Part shown: piece after piece, positions 6,576 through 13,962 of the stretch
Numbering within the stretch: the stretch's first letter is position 1
Layout of the letters: the number at the start of each line of letters is the position of its first letter
Source: JBAZTO01 sp041661865
Lineage (GTDB): Bacteria; Planctomycetota; Phycisphaerae; SM23-33
Length of the DNA stretch: 16,054 nucleotides
Direction: 5' to 3'
Assembly (NCBI GenBank): GCA_041661865.1
Contig: JBAZTO010000069.1
Coordinates: 1-16,054 of the forward strand
Made by a program: the position numbers and the translations under genes
Notes under the pieces: model-generated
Databases searched by the model: none
The model's input: only the letters and a program-made list of their open reading frames with translations
Told to the model about the DNA's origin: nothing

Positions 6576-8306
6576 ATGAAGATAACCACCGCCAGGCGCA
6601 TCAGTCAGGTCTTCTTCCTCCTGCTGCTTTGCTGGCTGGCCGTCGTCACGACGGTCGGCGCCAAGTGGTGGCAACACCGCGGCTGGCCGGTCAACTGGCT
6701 GCTGCAACTGGACCCGCTGGCGGCGGTCGGCACGCTGCTGTCGTCGCACACGCTCTACGCGGGCCTGGCCTGGGCGGGCGCGACCGTCGCGGGCACGATC
6801 CTGCTGGGGCGGTTCTTCTGCGGCTGGGTCTGCCCCTTCGGCACGATTCACCAGTTCTTCGGCTGGCTGGGCCGAAAGGGCAAGAGCCTGCCCCGGCAGG
6901 TCGAAGCCAACCGTTATCGGCGCTCCCAATCGATCAAGTATTACATCCTGGCCGGCCTGCTGGCCGCGGCGGCGATGACGCCGTCGTCGCTGCTGATGGG
7001 GCTGCTGGACCCCCTTCCGCTTATCACGCGCTCGGTGAACCTGGCCGTCCTGCCCCTGGCTGACGCGGGCGCGCAAAAGCTCTCGACTACGCCGCGATTC
7101 TACGAGTGGTCGTGGCTGATCGGCGGAATGCTGCTGGCTGCCGTCGCCGCCAACTTCATCGTCCCGCGATTCTACTGCCGCTTCGTCTGCCCGCTGGGCG
7201 CGATGCTGGGCGTGCTGGGCCGCTGGTCGGTTTTCCGCATCGGCAAGAGGGGCAGCCATTGCACCAACTGCAAGCTGTGCGAGAAGGATTGCGAAGGCGC
7301 ATGCTCGCCGGCGTCGCAGATACGCATCAGCGAGTGCGTTCTGTGCGGCAACTGCCTGCACGCCTGCCCGCACGGCCTGCTGGCCTACCAGGCGCGCAAG
7401 AGCTGCGCCGGCGAGGTCGCCGGCCCCGACGTCACCCGCCGCGGCCTGCTGCTATCGATCGCCTCGGGCCTGGCCATCCCCCCGCTGCTACGGCTGAGCG
7501 GCTCGACCGAGGGCAACTGGAACGCGTTGGTCATCCGCCCGCCCGGATCGCTGGACGAGAAGCGGTTCCTCGACCGCTGCATCCGCTGCGGCCAGTGCAT
7601 GCGGGTTTGCCCGACCAACGTCATTCAGCCCGGCGGGCTGGCCAACGGCATCGAGGGCCTGTGGACCCCCGTGCTCAACAATCGCGTGGGCACCAGCGGC
7701 TGCCAGCTCAATTGCGCCGCCTGCGGGAGCGTCTGTCCCACCGCGGCGATCCGGCCCTTCAGCCTGGACGAAAAGCTCGGCCGGGGCGAGTTCGCCTCCG
7801 CCGGCCCGCTCCGCATGGGCGCCGCCTTCGTCGATCGCGGCCGCTGCCTGCCGTGGGCCATGAACATCCCCTGCATCGTCTGCCAGGAGAACTGCCCGGT
7901 CAGCCCCAAGGCCATCACCGTTCGCGAAGAGTTCAGCCCGGTCGCCGGCGGAGAGTTCAAGGTGGCCTCGGCCTCCGGCGCGACGATCCAATTGGCCGGC
8001 GCGGCCCTGAGCCCGGGCAAGTTTGCCAGCGGCGACTATTTCTGCCGGGTGGCCGACGGAAAGCGTGTCGCCATCGTCGCCAATACGGCGGAGACCGTCA
8101 CCGTGTCGGCGGGCAAGGATTGGGCAGTCCCCGCCGAGGGCCAAACCGTTACTATCCAGATTCGCCTGCAACAGCCGTTCGTGGATGTCCAGGCCTGCAC
8201 CGGTTGCGGCGTCTGCGAGCACGAGTGCCCGGTCAGCGGGCTGCGGGCCATCCGTGTGACGGCGGAGAATGAGTCGCGTAATCGCGAGCACTCCCTGCTC
8301 TTGTAG
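6576..8306 (+). CDS. NapH-NapG-like polyferredoxin membrane fusion protein
   Basis: A 576-residue fusion. Residues 1-210 form a NapH/MauN-like membrane domain with about four helices and two CxxxCP motifs (CGWVCP 82-87, CRFVCP 201-206). A cysteine-rich ferredoxin region follows: C229/C232/C235/C239/C243 and C254-C257-C260-C264. At 287-305 a TRRG-hydrophobic stretch resembles a Tat signal, as at the start of NapG/MauM proteins, followed by their usual Fe-S motifs: C335-338-341-345, C376-380-383-387, C424/433-436-440 and a final C541-544-547-551. Between the last two motifs sits an unusual beta-rich segment of about 80 residues (450-530). The family passes electrons from membrane quinol to periplasmic enzymes. 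Start: ATG with AGGGGTGG at 6564-6571. Placement between the Tat-signal DUF362 and Tat-signal reductase genes suggests it is their electron conduit. Confidence 0.85.
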   Translation: MKITTARRISQVFFLLLLCWLAVVTTVGAKWWQHRGWPVNWLLQLDPLAAVGTLLSSHTLYAGLAWAGATVAGTILLGRFFCGWVCPFGTIHQFFGWLGRKGKSLPRQVEANRYRRSQSIKYYILAGLLAAAAMTPSSLLMGLLDPLPLITRSVNLAVLPLADAGAQKLSTTPRFYEWSWLIGGMLLAAVAANFIVPRFYCRFVCPLGAMLGVLGRWSVFRIGKRGSHCTNCKLCEKDCEGACSPASQIRISECVLCGNCLHACPHGLLAYQARKSCAGEVAGPDVTRRGLLLSIASGLAIPPLLRLSGSTEGNWNALVIRPPGSLDEKRFLDRCIRCGQCMRVCPTNVIQPGGLANGIEGLWTPVLNNRVGTSGCQLNCAACGSVCPTAAIRPFSLDEKLGRGEFASAGPLRMGAAFVDRGRCLPWAMNIPCIVCQENCPVSPKAITVREEFSPVAGGEFKVASASGATIQLAGAALSPGKFASGDYFCRVADGKRVAIVANTAETVTVSAGKDWAVPAEGQTVTIQIRLQQPFVDVQACTGCGVCEHECPVSGLRAIRVTAENESRNREHSLLL

Positions 8307-8391
8307 AGGGCTACAATTTTCGGTGGCGGCAACCGTTATTCTGAAAGAACAACGCACACAGAGATTGAAAACTTTTAACGAGGAGAGGTCC

Positions 8392-9633
8392 ATGTCCGAC
8401 AGCAATTTGACCCGTCGCGAGTTTTTCCAGGCCGCCGGAGTGTTGGGCGCCGGGGCCCTCTTGAGCGGCTCGGCCCTTGGCCAGACGGCAGCGTCCGCGC
8501 CGGTCGGCGGCGCGGCGACCACTTCGCCGGCCCCCGGTCAGCGGCCCGTGCCGCGCCGCAAGTTCGGCAAGACCGGCGTGGAGGTGCCCATCCTCGCGCT
8601 GGGCGGAATCTTCGACACCGTGCGGAATCAGGCCGTCCTCAAGAAGGCCCTGGCCTGGGGCATCACCTATTGGGACACCGCCCAGGCCTACGACAACAGC
8701 GAGCAGGGGATGGGCATGTTCCTGGAGGCCAACCCCTCGCTCCGCAAGGAGATCTTTCTGGTGACCAAGGCCGTGGTGCATCAGCCGGAGGCGGCCGACA
8801 AGGCGCTGGCGGAGTCGCTGGAGTGGCTCAAGACCGATTACGTCGACATGTACTTCCTTCACGGGGCCGGCGACGCGGCGGAGATCGAGTCCTCGGCTCC
8901 GGCGTGGAAGGCCTGGGCGGAAAAGGCCAAGAAGGCAGGCAAGATCAAGTTCTTCGGCTTCTCCACGCACTCCCGCATGGAGGACTGCCTTCAGGCGGCG
9001 GCGAAGGTCGGCTTCATCGACGCGGTGATGCTGACTTATAACTTCCGTCTTATGCATACCGACAAGATGAAGGCCGCGGTCGAGGCCGCCACCCAGGCCG
9101 GCATCGGCCTGACGGCAATGAAGACCCAGGCCGGCAAGAGCAAGGAAGGCGAGGGCGACGCCGAGGACCAGCTGATCCAAGCCTTCGTGGACAAGGGCTA
9201 TAGCGACAAGCAGGCCAAGCTCAAGGCCGTGTGGGAGAATCCACAGATCGCCAGTATCTGCTCGCAGATGGCCAGTCTGACGGTCATGGCGGCCAACTAC
9301 GCGGCGGCCCTGGATCAGACGCAGTTGTCGGCGGCGGAAAAGCTGGCCCTGAAAGAGTACGCCTCGGCCAGTTGTTCCGGTTATTGCGCCGGCTGCTCGA
9401 ATATCTGCCAGGGCGCCACGGGCGGCGGCCTGCCCATCGCCGACGTGATGCGGTTCATGATGTACTTCCACGATTACGGCATGACCGACCACGCCCGCGG
9501 GCTCTTCGCGGCCTTGCCTGCCTCAGTGCGGTCGGCCCTGGCGGCGGCGGATTATTCCGCGGCGGCGCGGGCCTGCCCCCAGGGACTCGACATCGCGGGC
9601 ATGATGAAACGGGCCGGAGAAATCCTGGCCTGA
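8392..9633 (+). CDS. Tat-exported aldo/keto reductase with C-terminal cysteine motif
   Basis: A 413-residue aldo/keto reductase. The twin-arginine signal TRREFF (residues 7-12) is followed by a hydrophobic stretch ending near 30, implying export. The barrel begins around residue 56 (RKFGKTGVEVPILALGG) and has the full catalytic tetrad: D95 and Y100 in WDTAQAYD, K126 in LVTKAVVH, H157 in YFLHG. Near the C-terminus C328, C332, C335 and C339 (CSGYCAGCSNIC) plus C395 in a CPQGLDI motif look like a variant of the 4Fe-4S module in Fe-S aldo/keto reductases. ATG 8392 is chosen over an upstream ATG (8269, inside the previous gene) because AGGAGAGG lies at 8381-8388 and the Tat signal follows directly. 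A TACAAT at 8312-8317 could be a -10 element but lacks a clear -35. Its nicotinamide cofactor supply outside the cytoplasm is unclear. Confidence 0.88.
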   Translation: MSDSNLTRREFFQAAGVLGAGALLSGSALGQTAASAPVGGAATTSPAPGQRPVPRRKFGKTGVEVPILALGGIFDTVRNQAVLKKALAWGITYWDTAQAYDNSEQGMGMFLEANPSLRKEIFLVTKAVVHQPEAADKALAESLEWLKTDYVDMYFLHGAGDAAEIESSAPAWKAWAEKAKKAGKIKFFGFSTHSRMEDCLQAAAKVGFIDAVMLTYNFRLMHTDKMKAAVEAATQAGIGLTAMKTQAGKSKEGEGDAEDQLIQAFVDKGYSDKQAKLKAVWENPQIASICSQMASLTVMAANYAAALDQTQLSAAEKLALKEYASASCSGYCAGCSNICQGATGGGLPIADVMRFMMYFHDYGMTDHARGLFAALPASVRSALAAADYSAAARACPQGLDIAGMMKRAGEILA

Positions 9634-9650
9634 CAGACAGTTTCATGCGA

Positions 9651-9694
9651 GGCACCCTGGGCGGCCTAGAATCTTATGGGTGCCCTGCGAGGGC
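9651..9694 (+). terminator. hairpin cluster after the exported reductase
   Basis: GGCACCC at 9651-9657 pairs with GGGTGCC at 9678-9684, and a competing tight hairpin GCCCT-GCG-AGGGC occupies 9682-9694. It begins 18 bp after the stop codon. No T-tract is present, so it may be a weak terminator or mRNA stabiliser. The two structures share bases and cannot form together. Confidence 0.35.
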
Positions 9695-9740
9695 GCCGTG
9701 CCCGCTCCAGGTGACCTGTCACTCTTTGAACGATGGATTG

Positions 9741-9811
9741 GGTGCCACTGCTGCGGTGTTTTCAGCAGTGTTGACGCTATGCACGGCTGCACACGACGCA
9801 GCCGTGGCACC
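9741..9811. repeat. 71-bp palindromic element with three-way-junction potential
   Basis: GGTGCCAC (9741-9748) and GTGGCACC (9804-9811) are perfect inverted ends. Inside are two perfect hairpins: CACTGCTG (9746-9753) with CAGCAGTG (9763-9770), and CACGGCTGC (9782-9790) with GCAGCCGTG (9798-9806). If both hairpins form, GGTGC/GCACC still closes a 5-bp outer stem, giving a three-way junction. Just downstream, CTGTCA (9811-9816) and TGACAG (9826-9831) form a further palindrome before the pntAA ribosome site. This resembles REP/BIME-type intergenic elements; a structured leader or protein-binding site for pnt is the alternative. The 222-bp gap holds no gene. Confidence 0.65.
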
Positions 9812-9855
9812 TGTCAGATCAGATGTGACAGATCGCCAGGTCTGAAAGGAGTCGC

Positions 9856-11031
9856 ATGAAACTGGCCGTCCCGAAGGAAGTCTTTCCAGGCGAGACTCGC
9901 GTGGCCGCCGTGCCGGTGACGGTTCGGGCCTATGTGCAGGCGGGCTTTGAGGTGGCGGTGGAAAGCGGGGCGGGCGTCGCGGCCGACGTTGCCGACTCAG
10001 CCTACCAGGCCGCCGGCGCGACCCTCGAGCCCGACGCGGAGCGACTACTCGCCGAGGCCGACGTTATCCTCAAAGTCCAGCCGCCCCAGCAGCGAGAGGG
10101 CGGGGCCGACGAAGCGGACCTGCTCAAGAGCGGCTCGGTCCTGGTCAGCATGCTGCTGACGCGGGGCGACGGGCGGCTCATCGAGAAGCTCGCCTCGCGC
10201 GGCGTCTCAGCCTTTGCGCTGGAGGCTGTGCCGCGGATCGCGCGGGCCCAGTCCATGGACGTGCTCTCCAGCCAAGCCACCATCGCCGGTTACAAGGCGG
10301 TGCTGCTGGCCGCCGACGCGATGCCCAGGATGATCCCGATGATGATGACCGCCGCCGGCACGATTCAGCCGGCCCACGCCCTGATTATCGGGGCCGGGGT
10401 GGCCGGGCTGGAGGCCATCGGCATGGCCCGCAAGCTGGGGGCCGTCGTGCAGGCTGTGGACACGCGCCCGGCGGTCAAGGAGCAGGTCGAGAGCCTCGGC
10501 GCGAGATTTGTCCCGCTGGAGGTCGAGCATGAGAAGGCCCAGGGCGCGGGCGGCTATGCCCAGGACCTGGGCGAGAGCTTCTATCGCGGCGAGCAGGAGA
10601 TCATCGCCCCGCACCTCAAGGACGTCGACTTTGTCATCACCAGCGCTGCGATCCCGCGCCTCTCGGCCCCGCGGCTGATCACCGAGGCGATGGTCGCACA
10701 GATGCGGCGCGGCGCGGTCATCATTGACCTGGCCGCCGCCACCGGAGGCAACTGCACCCTCACCGTCGCCGACCAGTGGGTCGATCGCGACGGGGTGAAG
10801 ATCTACGGCCCGACCAATCTCCCCGCCGCCGTGCCGGTCCACGCCAGCCTGATGCTTGCCCGCAACATCGCGGCGTTCTTCGGCGAACTGGCCAGGGAAG
10901 GCGTCGTGAAGATCGACACCAACAACGAGATCATTCGCGCCATGCTGATCACGCACGCCGGGGCGGTGGTGCGCGGCGAGTCGGCTGATCGGCCCGCGGC
11001 GGCGGCAACGAAGCAGGAGAACCGGCCATGA
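9856..11031 (+). CDS. pntAA: NAD(P)+ transhydrogenase subunit alpha 1 (NAD-binding, dI)
   Basis: A 391-residue soluble NAD(H)-binding subunit of the proton-translocating transhydrogenase, which passes hydride between NADH and NADP+ coupled to proton flow. It has the alanine-dehydrogenase/PNT fold: N-terminal MKLAVPKEVFPGETRVA, the signature RIARAQSMDVLSSQA (127-141), the Rossmann loop GAGVAGLEA (179-187), an acidic residue D202 in VDTRP for NAD specificity, then VKEQVESLGARFV and TGGNCTLT. Only the soluble part is present, as in alphaproteobacterial three-gene systems, with membrane domains in pntAB and pntB. Start: ATG with AAAGGAG at 9845-9851, only 4 nt away. It overlaps pntAB by ATGA. The 5' region is occupied by palindromes and I found no clear promoter. 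Confidence 0.95.
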   Translation: MKLAVPKEVFPGETRVAAVPVTVRAYVQAGFEVAVESGAGVAADVADSAYQAAGATLEPDAERLLAEADVILKVQPPQQREGGADEADLLKSGSVLVSMLLTRGDGRLIEKLASRGVSAFALEAVPRIARAQSMDVLSSQATIAGYKAVLLAADAMPRMIPMMMTAAGTIQPAHALIIGAGVAGLEAIGMARKLGAVVQAVDTRPAVKEQVESLGARFVPLEVEHEKAQGAGGYAQDLGESFYRGEQEIIAPHLKDVDFVITSAAIPRLSAPRLITEAMVAQMRRGAVIIDLAAATGGNCTLTVADQWVDRDGVKIYGPTNLPAAVPVHASLMLARNIAAFFGELAREGVVKIDTNNEIIRAMLITHAGAVVRGESADRPAAAATKQENRP

Positions 11032-11303
11032 CATTGACGATCGAGCTGACGGTGTTCATCCTGGCGATGTTCGTGGGTCTGGAGATCATCACCAAGGTGC
11101 CCGTGCTGCTGCACACTCCGCTGATGAGCGGCACCAACGCCATCCACGGCATCGTGATTGTCGGGGCCCTGGTGGCTGCGGGGGCCGGCGGTCCGCTGGG
11201 CGCCGTGGTGGGCACGCTGGCGGTCATCGCCGCCACCATCAACGTCGTCGGCGGCTTCCTCGTGACCGACCGCATGCTGCGGATGTTCAAGGAAAGAAAG
11301 TGA
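11028..11303 (+). CDS. pntAB: NAD(P)+ transhydrogenase subunit alpha 2 (membrane)
   Basis: A 91-residue membrane subunit with three hydrophobic segments (about residues 5-22, 38-60 and 62-80), matching the short PntAB that supplies part of the proton channel (dII). Typical features are KVPVLLHTPLMSGTNAIHGI and the final GGFLVTDRMLRMF, both well conserved in the family. The start codon overlaps the pntAA stop by 4 bp (ATGA), so translation is coupled. pntB begins 7 bp after its stop. Length is normal for the family. Confidence 0.95.
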   Translation: MTLTIELTVFILAMFVGLEIITKVPVLLHTPLMSGTNAIHGIVIVGALVAAGAGGPLGAVVGTLAVIAATINVVGGFLVTDRMLRMFKERK

Positions 11304-11310
11304 CCCGCCC

Positions 11311-12726
11311 ATGCTCGCCGAGACTGCCAGCCATGAAATCGTGAACCTCTTCTACCTGATCACCGCGGTGCTGTTCATCGTGGGGCTCAAGGCCCTGACC
11401 AGTCCGCGGACGGCGCGGCGGGGCAACGCCATCGCGGCCGCCGGCATGCTGCTGGCGGTGGTGGGCACGCTGGCCTGGAGCGGCGTGGTCAGCTACACCT
11501 GGATCGTCATCGGCCTGGCCATCGGCGCTGCCATCGGCTCGGCCATCGCGTTGCTGACGCCCATGACGTCGGCCCCGCAGATGGTGTCGTTCTTCAACGG
11601 TTCTGGCGGCCTGGCCGCGGCGATGGTGGCCATCGCGCACTCGTTCCTGATGATGGGCGAAACCGGGCAGCGGGTTGCCGTCACGCCGTCCTATGCCGTC
11701 ATTGCCGGACTGACCGTGCTGATCGGCGGGGTGTCCTTCGCCGGCTCGATGGTGGCGGTGGCCAAGCTCCAGGAATGGATCAAGGGCCGGCCGATCGTGC
11801 TCAGGAATCATCACCTGATCAACCTGGGCCTGCTGGCTGCGGCGATGGCGATACTGGTGCTGCTGGGCATCTTTCCGCACGGGCGATGGATGCTGGTGCC
11901 GCTGATGGTCCTGGCCGGCGTGGCGGGCGTGATGGTGGTACTCTGCATCGGCGGGGCGGACATGCCCGTGGTCATCGCCGTGCTCAACAGTTGCACGGGC
12001 CTGGCCGCGGCGGCCACCGGCTTCCTGCTGGGCAACACCGGGCTGATCGTCTCAGGCGCGCTGGTGGGCGCCAGCGGCGCGGTCCTGACGCACCTGATGT
12101 GCAAGGCCATGAATCGCCCGCTGTCCAATGTCTTCTTCGGGCAGTTCGGCTCAGCGGTCCTGGCTCCCGCAGCCCAGGCCCGGCGAAACGTCCACCGCTA
12201 CACCGTCCAGGACGCGCAGATCGTGCTGGAGGGTGCCTCGCTGGTCATCATCGTCCCCGGCTACGGCCTGGCCGTCGCGCAGGCCCAGCACGCCTGCCGC
12301 GAGCTGGAAACGCTGCTGGAGGCGCGCGGCGTGAGCGTCAAGTACGCCATCCACCCGGTGGCTGGACGCATGCCGGGACACATGAACGTCCTGCTGGCCG
12401 AGGCGGGCGTGCCCTACGAAAAGCTGCTGGACCTGGAGCAGTCCAACGCCGAACTGGAGCACGCCGACGTGGCCCTGATCCTGGGGGCCAACGACGTGGT
12501 CAACCCCGCCGCCCGCAACGATCCCCACAGCCCCATCTATGGCATGCCCATCCTCAATGTCGATTCGGCCCGCACGGTCATTGTCTCCAAGCGCAGCCTC
12601 GCGCCGGGCTTTGCCGGCATCGACAATGAACTGTTCTACGCCGACAGGACGATGATGATCTTCGGCGACGCCAAGGCCACCCTGGCTGAACTGGTGGCCG
12701 CGATGAAGGGCGAAGGCAAGGGTTAA
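11311..12726 (+). CDS. pntB: NAD(P)+ transhydrogenase subunit beta (membrane plus NADP-binding)
   Basis: A 471-residue protein. Residues 1 to about 265 contain eight or nine hydrophobic helices, including conserved PMTSAPQMVSFFNGSGG (84-100), IGGADMPVVIAVLNS and TGFLLGNTGLIVSGALVGASGA. Residues 290-471 form the NADP(H)-binding dIII domain with GYGLAVAQAQ (317-326), HPVAGRMPGHMNVLLAEAGVPY, GANDVVNPAARNDP, SKRSLAPGFAGIDNELF and the terminal FGDAK loop. All elements expected for an active enzyme are present. It sits 7 bp after pntAB and completes the pntAA-pntAB-pntB operon; only a distant purine-rich ribosome site (AGGAAAGAAAG, about 11290-11300) is visible. No terminator-like hairpin follows; a separate promoter for the next gene lies 26 bp downstream. 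Confidence 0.96.
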   Translation: MLAETASHEIVNLFYLITAVLFIVGLKALTSPRTARRGNAIAAAGMLLAVVGTLAWSGVVSYTWIVIGLAIGAAIGSAIALLTPMTSAPQMVSFFNGSGGLAAAMVAIAHSFLMMGETGQRVAVTPSYAVIAGLTVLIGGVSFAGSMVAVAKLQEWIKGRPIVLRNHHLINLGLLAAAMAILVLLGIFPHGRWMLVPLMVLAGVAGVMVVLCIGGADMPVVIAVLNSCTGLAAAATGFLLGNTGLIVSGALVGASGAVLTHLMCKAMNRPLSNVFFGQFGSAVLAPAAQARRNVHRYTVQDAQIVLEGASLVIIVPGYGLAVAQAQHACRELETLLEARGVSVKYAIHPVAGRMPGHMNVLLAEAGVPYEKLLDLEQSNAELEHADVALILGANDVVNPAARNDPHSPIYGMPILNVDSARTVIVSKRSLAPGFAGIDNELFYADRTMMIFGDAKATLAELVAAMKGEGKG

Positions 12727-12751
12727 CGCGGCACGCCAGCCACATACCCTC

Positions 12752-12780
12752 TTGGAATCCTTTGCGAAATAAGCTAAAAT
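12752..12780 (+). promoter_or_regulatory. sigma70-like promoter ahead of the ferredoxin-fused reductase
   Basis: TTGGAA at 12752-12757 (4 of 6) and TAAAAT at 12775-12780 (5 of 6) are separated by exactly 17 bp, in a locally A+T-rich gap between pntB and the next gene. Predicted transcription start is near 12787, about 55 bp before the ATG. It would let the reductase and the following 606-residue gene be expressed separately from pnt. Confidence 0.5.
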
Positions 12781-12842
12781 AGCGGCTCTCGTTAGCTTGT
12801 TGCGCCTTAGCCATGAGTCGTAACCCTCGAAGGGAGCGTTCG

Positions 12843-13955
12843 ATGCGTTTTCGTGCTTTGGGTCGGACCGGGGTGGATGTTTCCATGCTGGGCCTGGGCT
12901 GCATGCGGTTTCCAAGCGAGGAAGAAACCTGTCGGATCGTGGATGAATGTGTCCGGCAGGGCATCAACTACTTCGAGACTTCTCCCGGTTACGGCGACAG
13001 CGAGTTGTGGCTGGGCAAGGCGCTGCTGGGCAAGGACCGTCGCAAGGTGATGGTGTCCACCAAGTCCAGCCCAATCGATGTCACCTGCCAGACAGCCGAC
13101 CAGGTCAGGCGGCGCATCGAGGACTCCCTCAAGCGTCTCCAGACGGACTATCTGGACTTCTATCACGCCTGGTCGATCAACTCCCCCCAGCAGTACCAGA
13201 TCATGATGACCAAGGGCGGCTGGCTGGAAGGCGTGCTCAAGGCCAGGGATGAAGGTCTCATTCGGCACGTGGGCATGACCAGCCACTCCACGCCGCAGCA
13301 CATCAGCGAGATCCTGAACGAAGGGATCTTTGAAGTCCTCACGGTCCAGTACAGCCTGATCCTCCAGTCCTACCGCGACTGCATCCGCCAGGCCGCCGGG
13401 CGCGGAGTGGGCGTGATCCTGATGGGGCCGCTGGCCGGCGGGCTGCTCTGCGATCCCTCGCCGGTTCTGGCCAGGAGCTTCGCGCCGGACGACCAGGTCA
13501 CCGGGGCCTTCAAGTACGTCTTGTCCGATCCGAACGTCTCGGTGGCCTTGTCCGGAATGACCTCCGCCAAGCAGGTAGCCGAGAACTGCGCCCGCATCGA
13601 CGCGCTGCCTGCCGACCTGGCCATGAGCTATCAGGACCGCGCCAACGAGCAAATTAACGCGATGCTGGGCGAGACGGTGGGGCAGTTTGAGACGGTCTTG
13701 TGCGGCGGTTGCCGTTATTGCGTCAATGCCTGCCCGCGGGGCCTGTCTCCATTCAACATCTTCAAGTCCTACAACATGGCCATGCTGGGGGGCCAGCCGG
13801 CCTGGTCGGCGAGGATGCAGGCCTCGGCGGAGGCGTTGCTGCTCAAGTGCACCCGCTGCGGCAAGTGCGAGGTGATCTGCCCCCAGAAGATCAACGTGCC
13901 CAGGCACATGGAACGGGTCAAGGCCCACTTCGAGAAGCAAAGCGGAAGGAACTGA
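12843..13955 (+). CDS. aldo/keto reductase fused to a two-cluster ferredoxin domain
   Basis: A 370-residue protein. Residues 1-265 form an aldo/keto reductase barrel (FRALGRTGVDVSMLGLGCMRF at the start) with Y50, K74 and H108 of the catalytic tetrad, but the usual aspartate is a glutamate, E45, in YFETSPGYG. Residues 280-360 carry two complete 4Fe-4S motifs: C287-290-293-297 and C336-339-342-346, each followed by a proline. This matches the Fe-S aldo/keto reductase group with a C-terminal dicluster domain; substrates are mostly unknown. No signal peptide, so cytoplasmic. ATG 12843 has AGGGAG at 12831-12836; an upstream in-frame ATG at 12813 lacks such a site. The next gene follows 7 bp after the stop and is probably co-transcribed. 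Compared with the exported reductase at 8392, the barrel catalytic sites and cysteine patterns differ, so they are not a recent duplication. Confidence 0.9.
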   Translation: MRFRALGRTGVDVSMLGLGCMRFPSEEETCRIVDECVRQGINYFETSPGYGDSELWLGKALLGKDRRKVMVSTKSSPIDVTCQTADQVRRRIEDSLKRLQTDYLDFYHAWSINSPQQYQIMMTKGGWLEGVLKARDEGLIRHVGMTSHSTPQHISEILNEGIFEVLTVQYSLILQSYRDCIRQAAGRGVGVILMGPLAGGLLCDPSPVLARSFAPDDQVTGAFKYVLSDPNVSVALSGMTSAKQVAENCARIDALPADLAMSYQDRANEQINAMLGETVGQFETVLCGGCRYCVNACPRGLSPFNIFKSYNMAMLGGQPAWSARMQASAEALLLKCTRCGKCEVICPQKINVPRHMERVKAHFEKQSGRN

Positions 13956-13962
13956 AGCACAG

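Noticed and set aside
5640..7373. 577-codon open frame on the minus strand
   Set aside because: It runs opposite the DUF362 and Fe-S fusion genes, which have clear family motifs. The translation is Arg/Gln/Ala-rich low-complexity text typical of the antisense of GC-rich genes.
8269..8391. N-terminal extension of the exported reductase
   Set aside because: It overlaps the end of the Fe-S fusion gene and would bury the twin-arginine signal; ATG 8392 has an excellent ribosome site.
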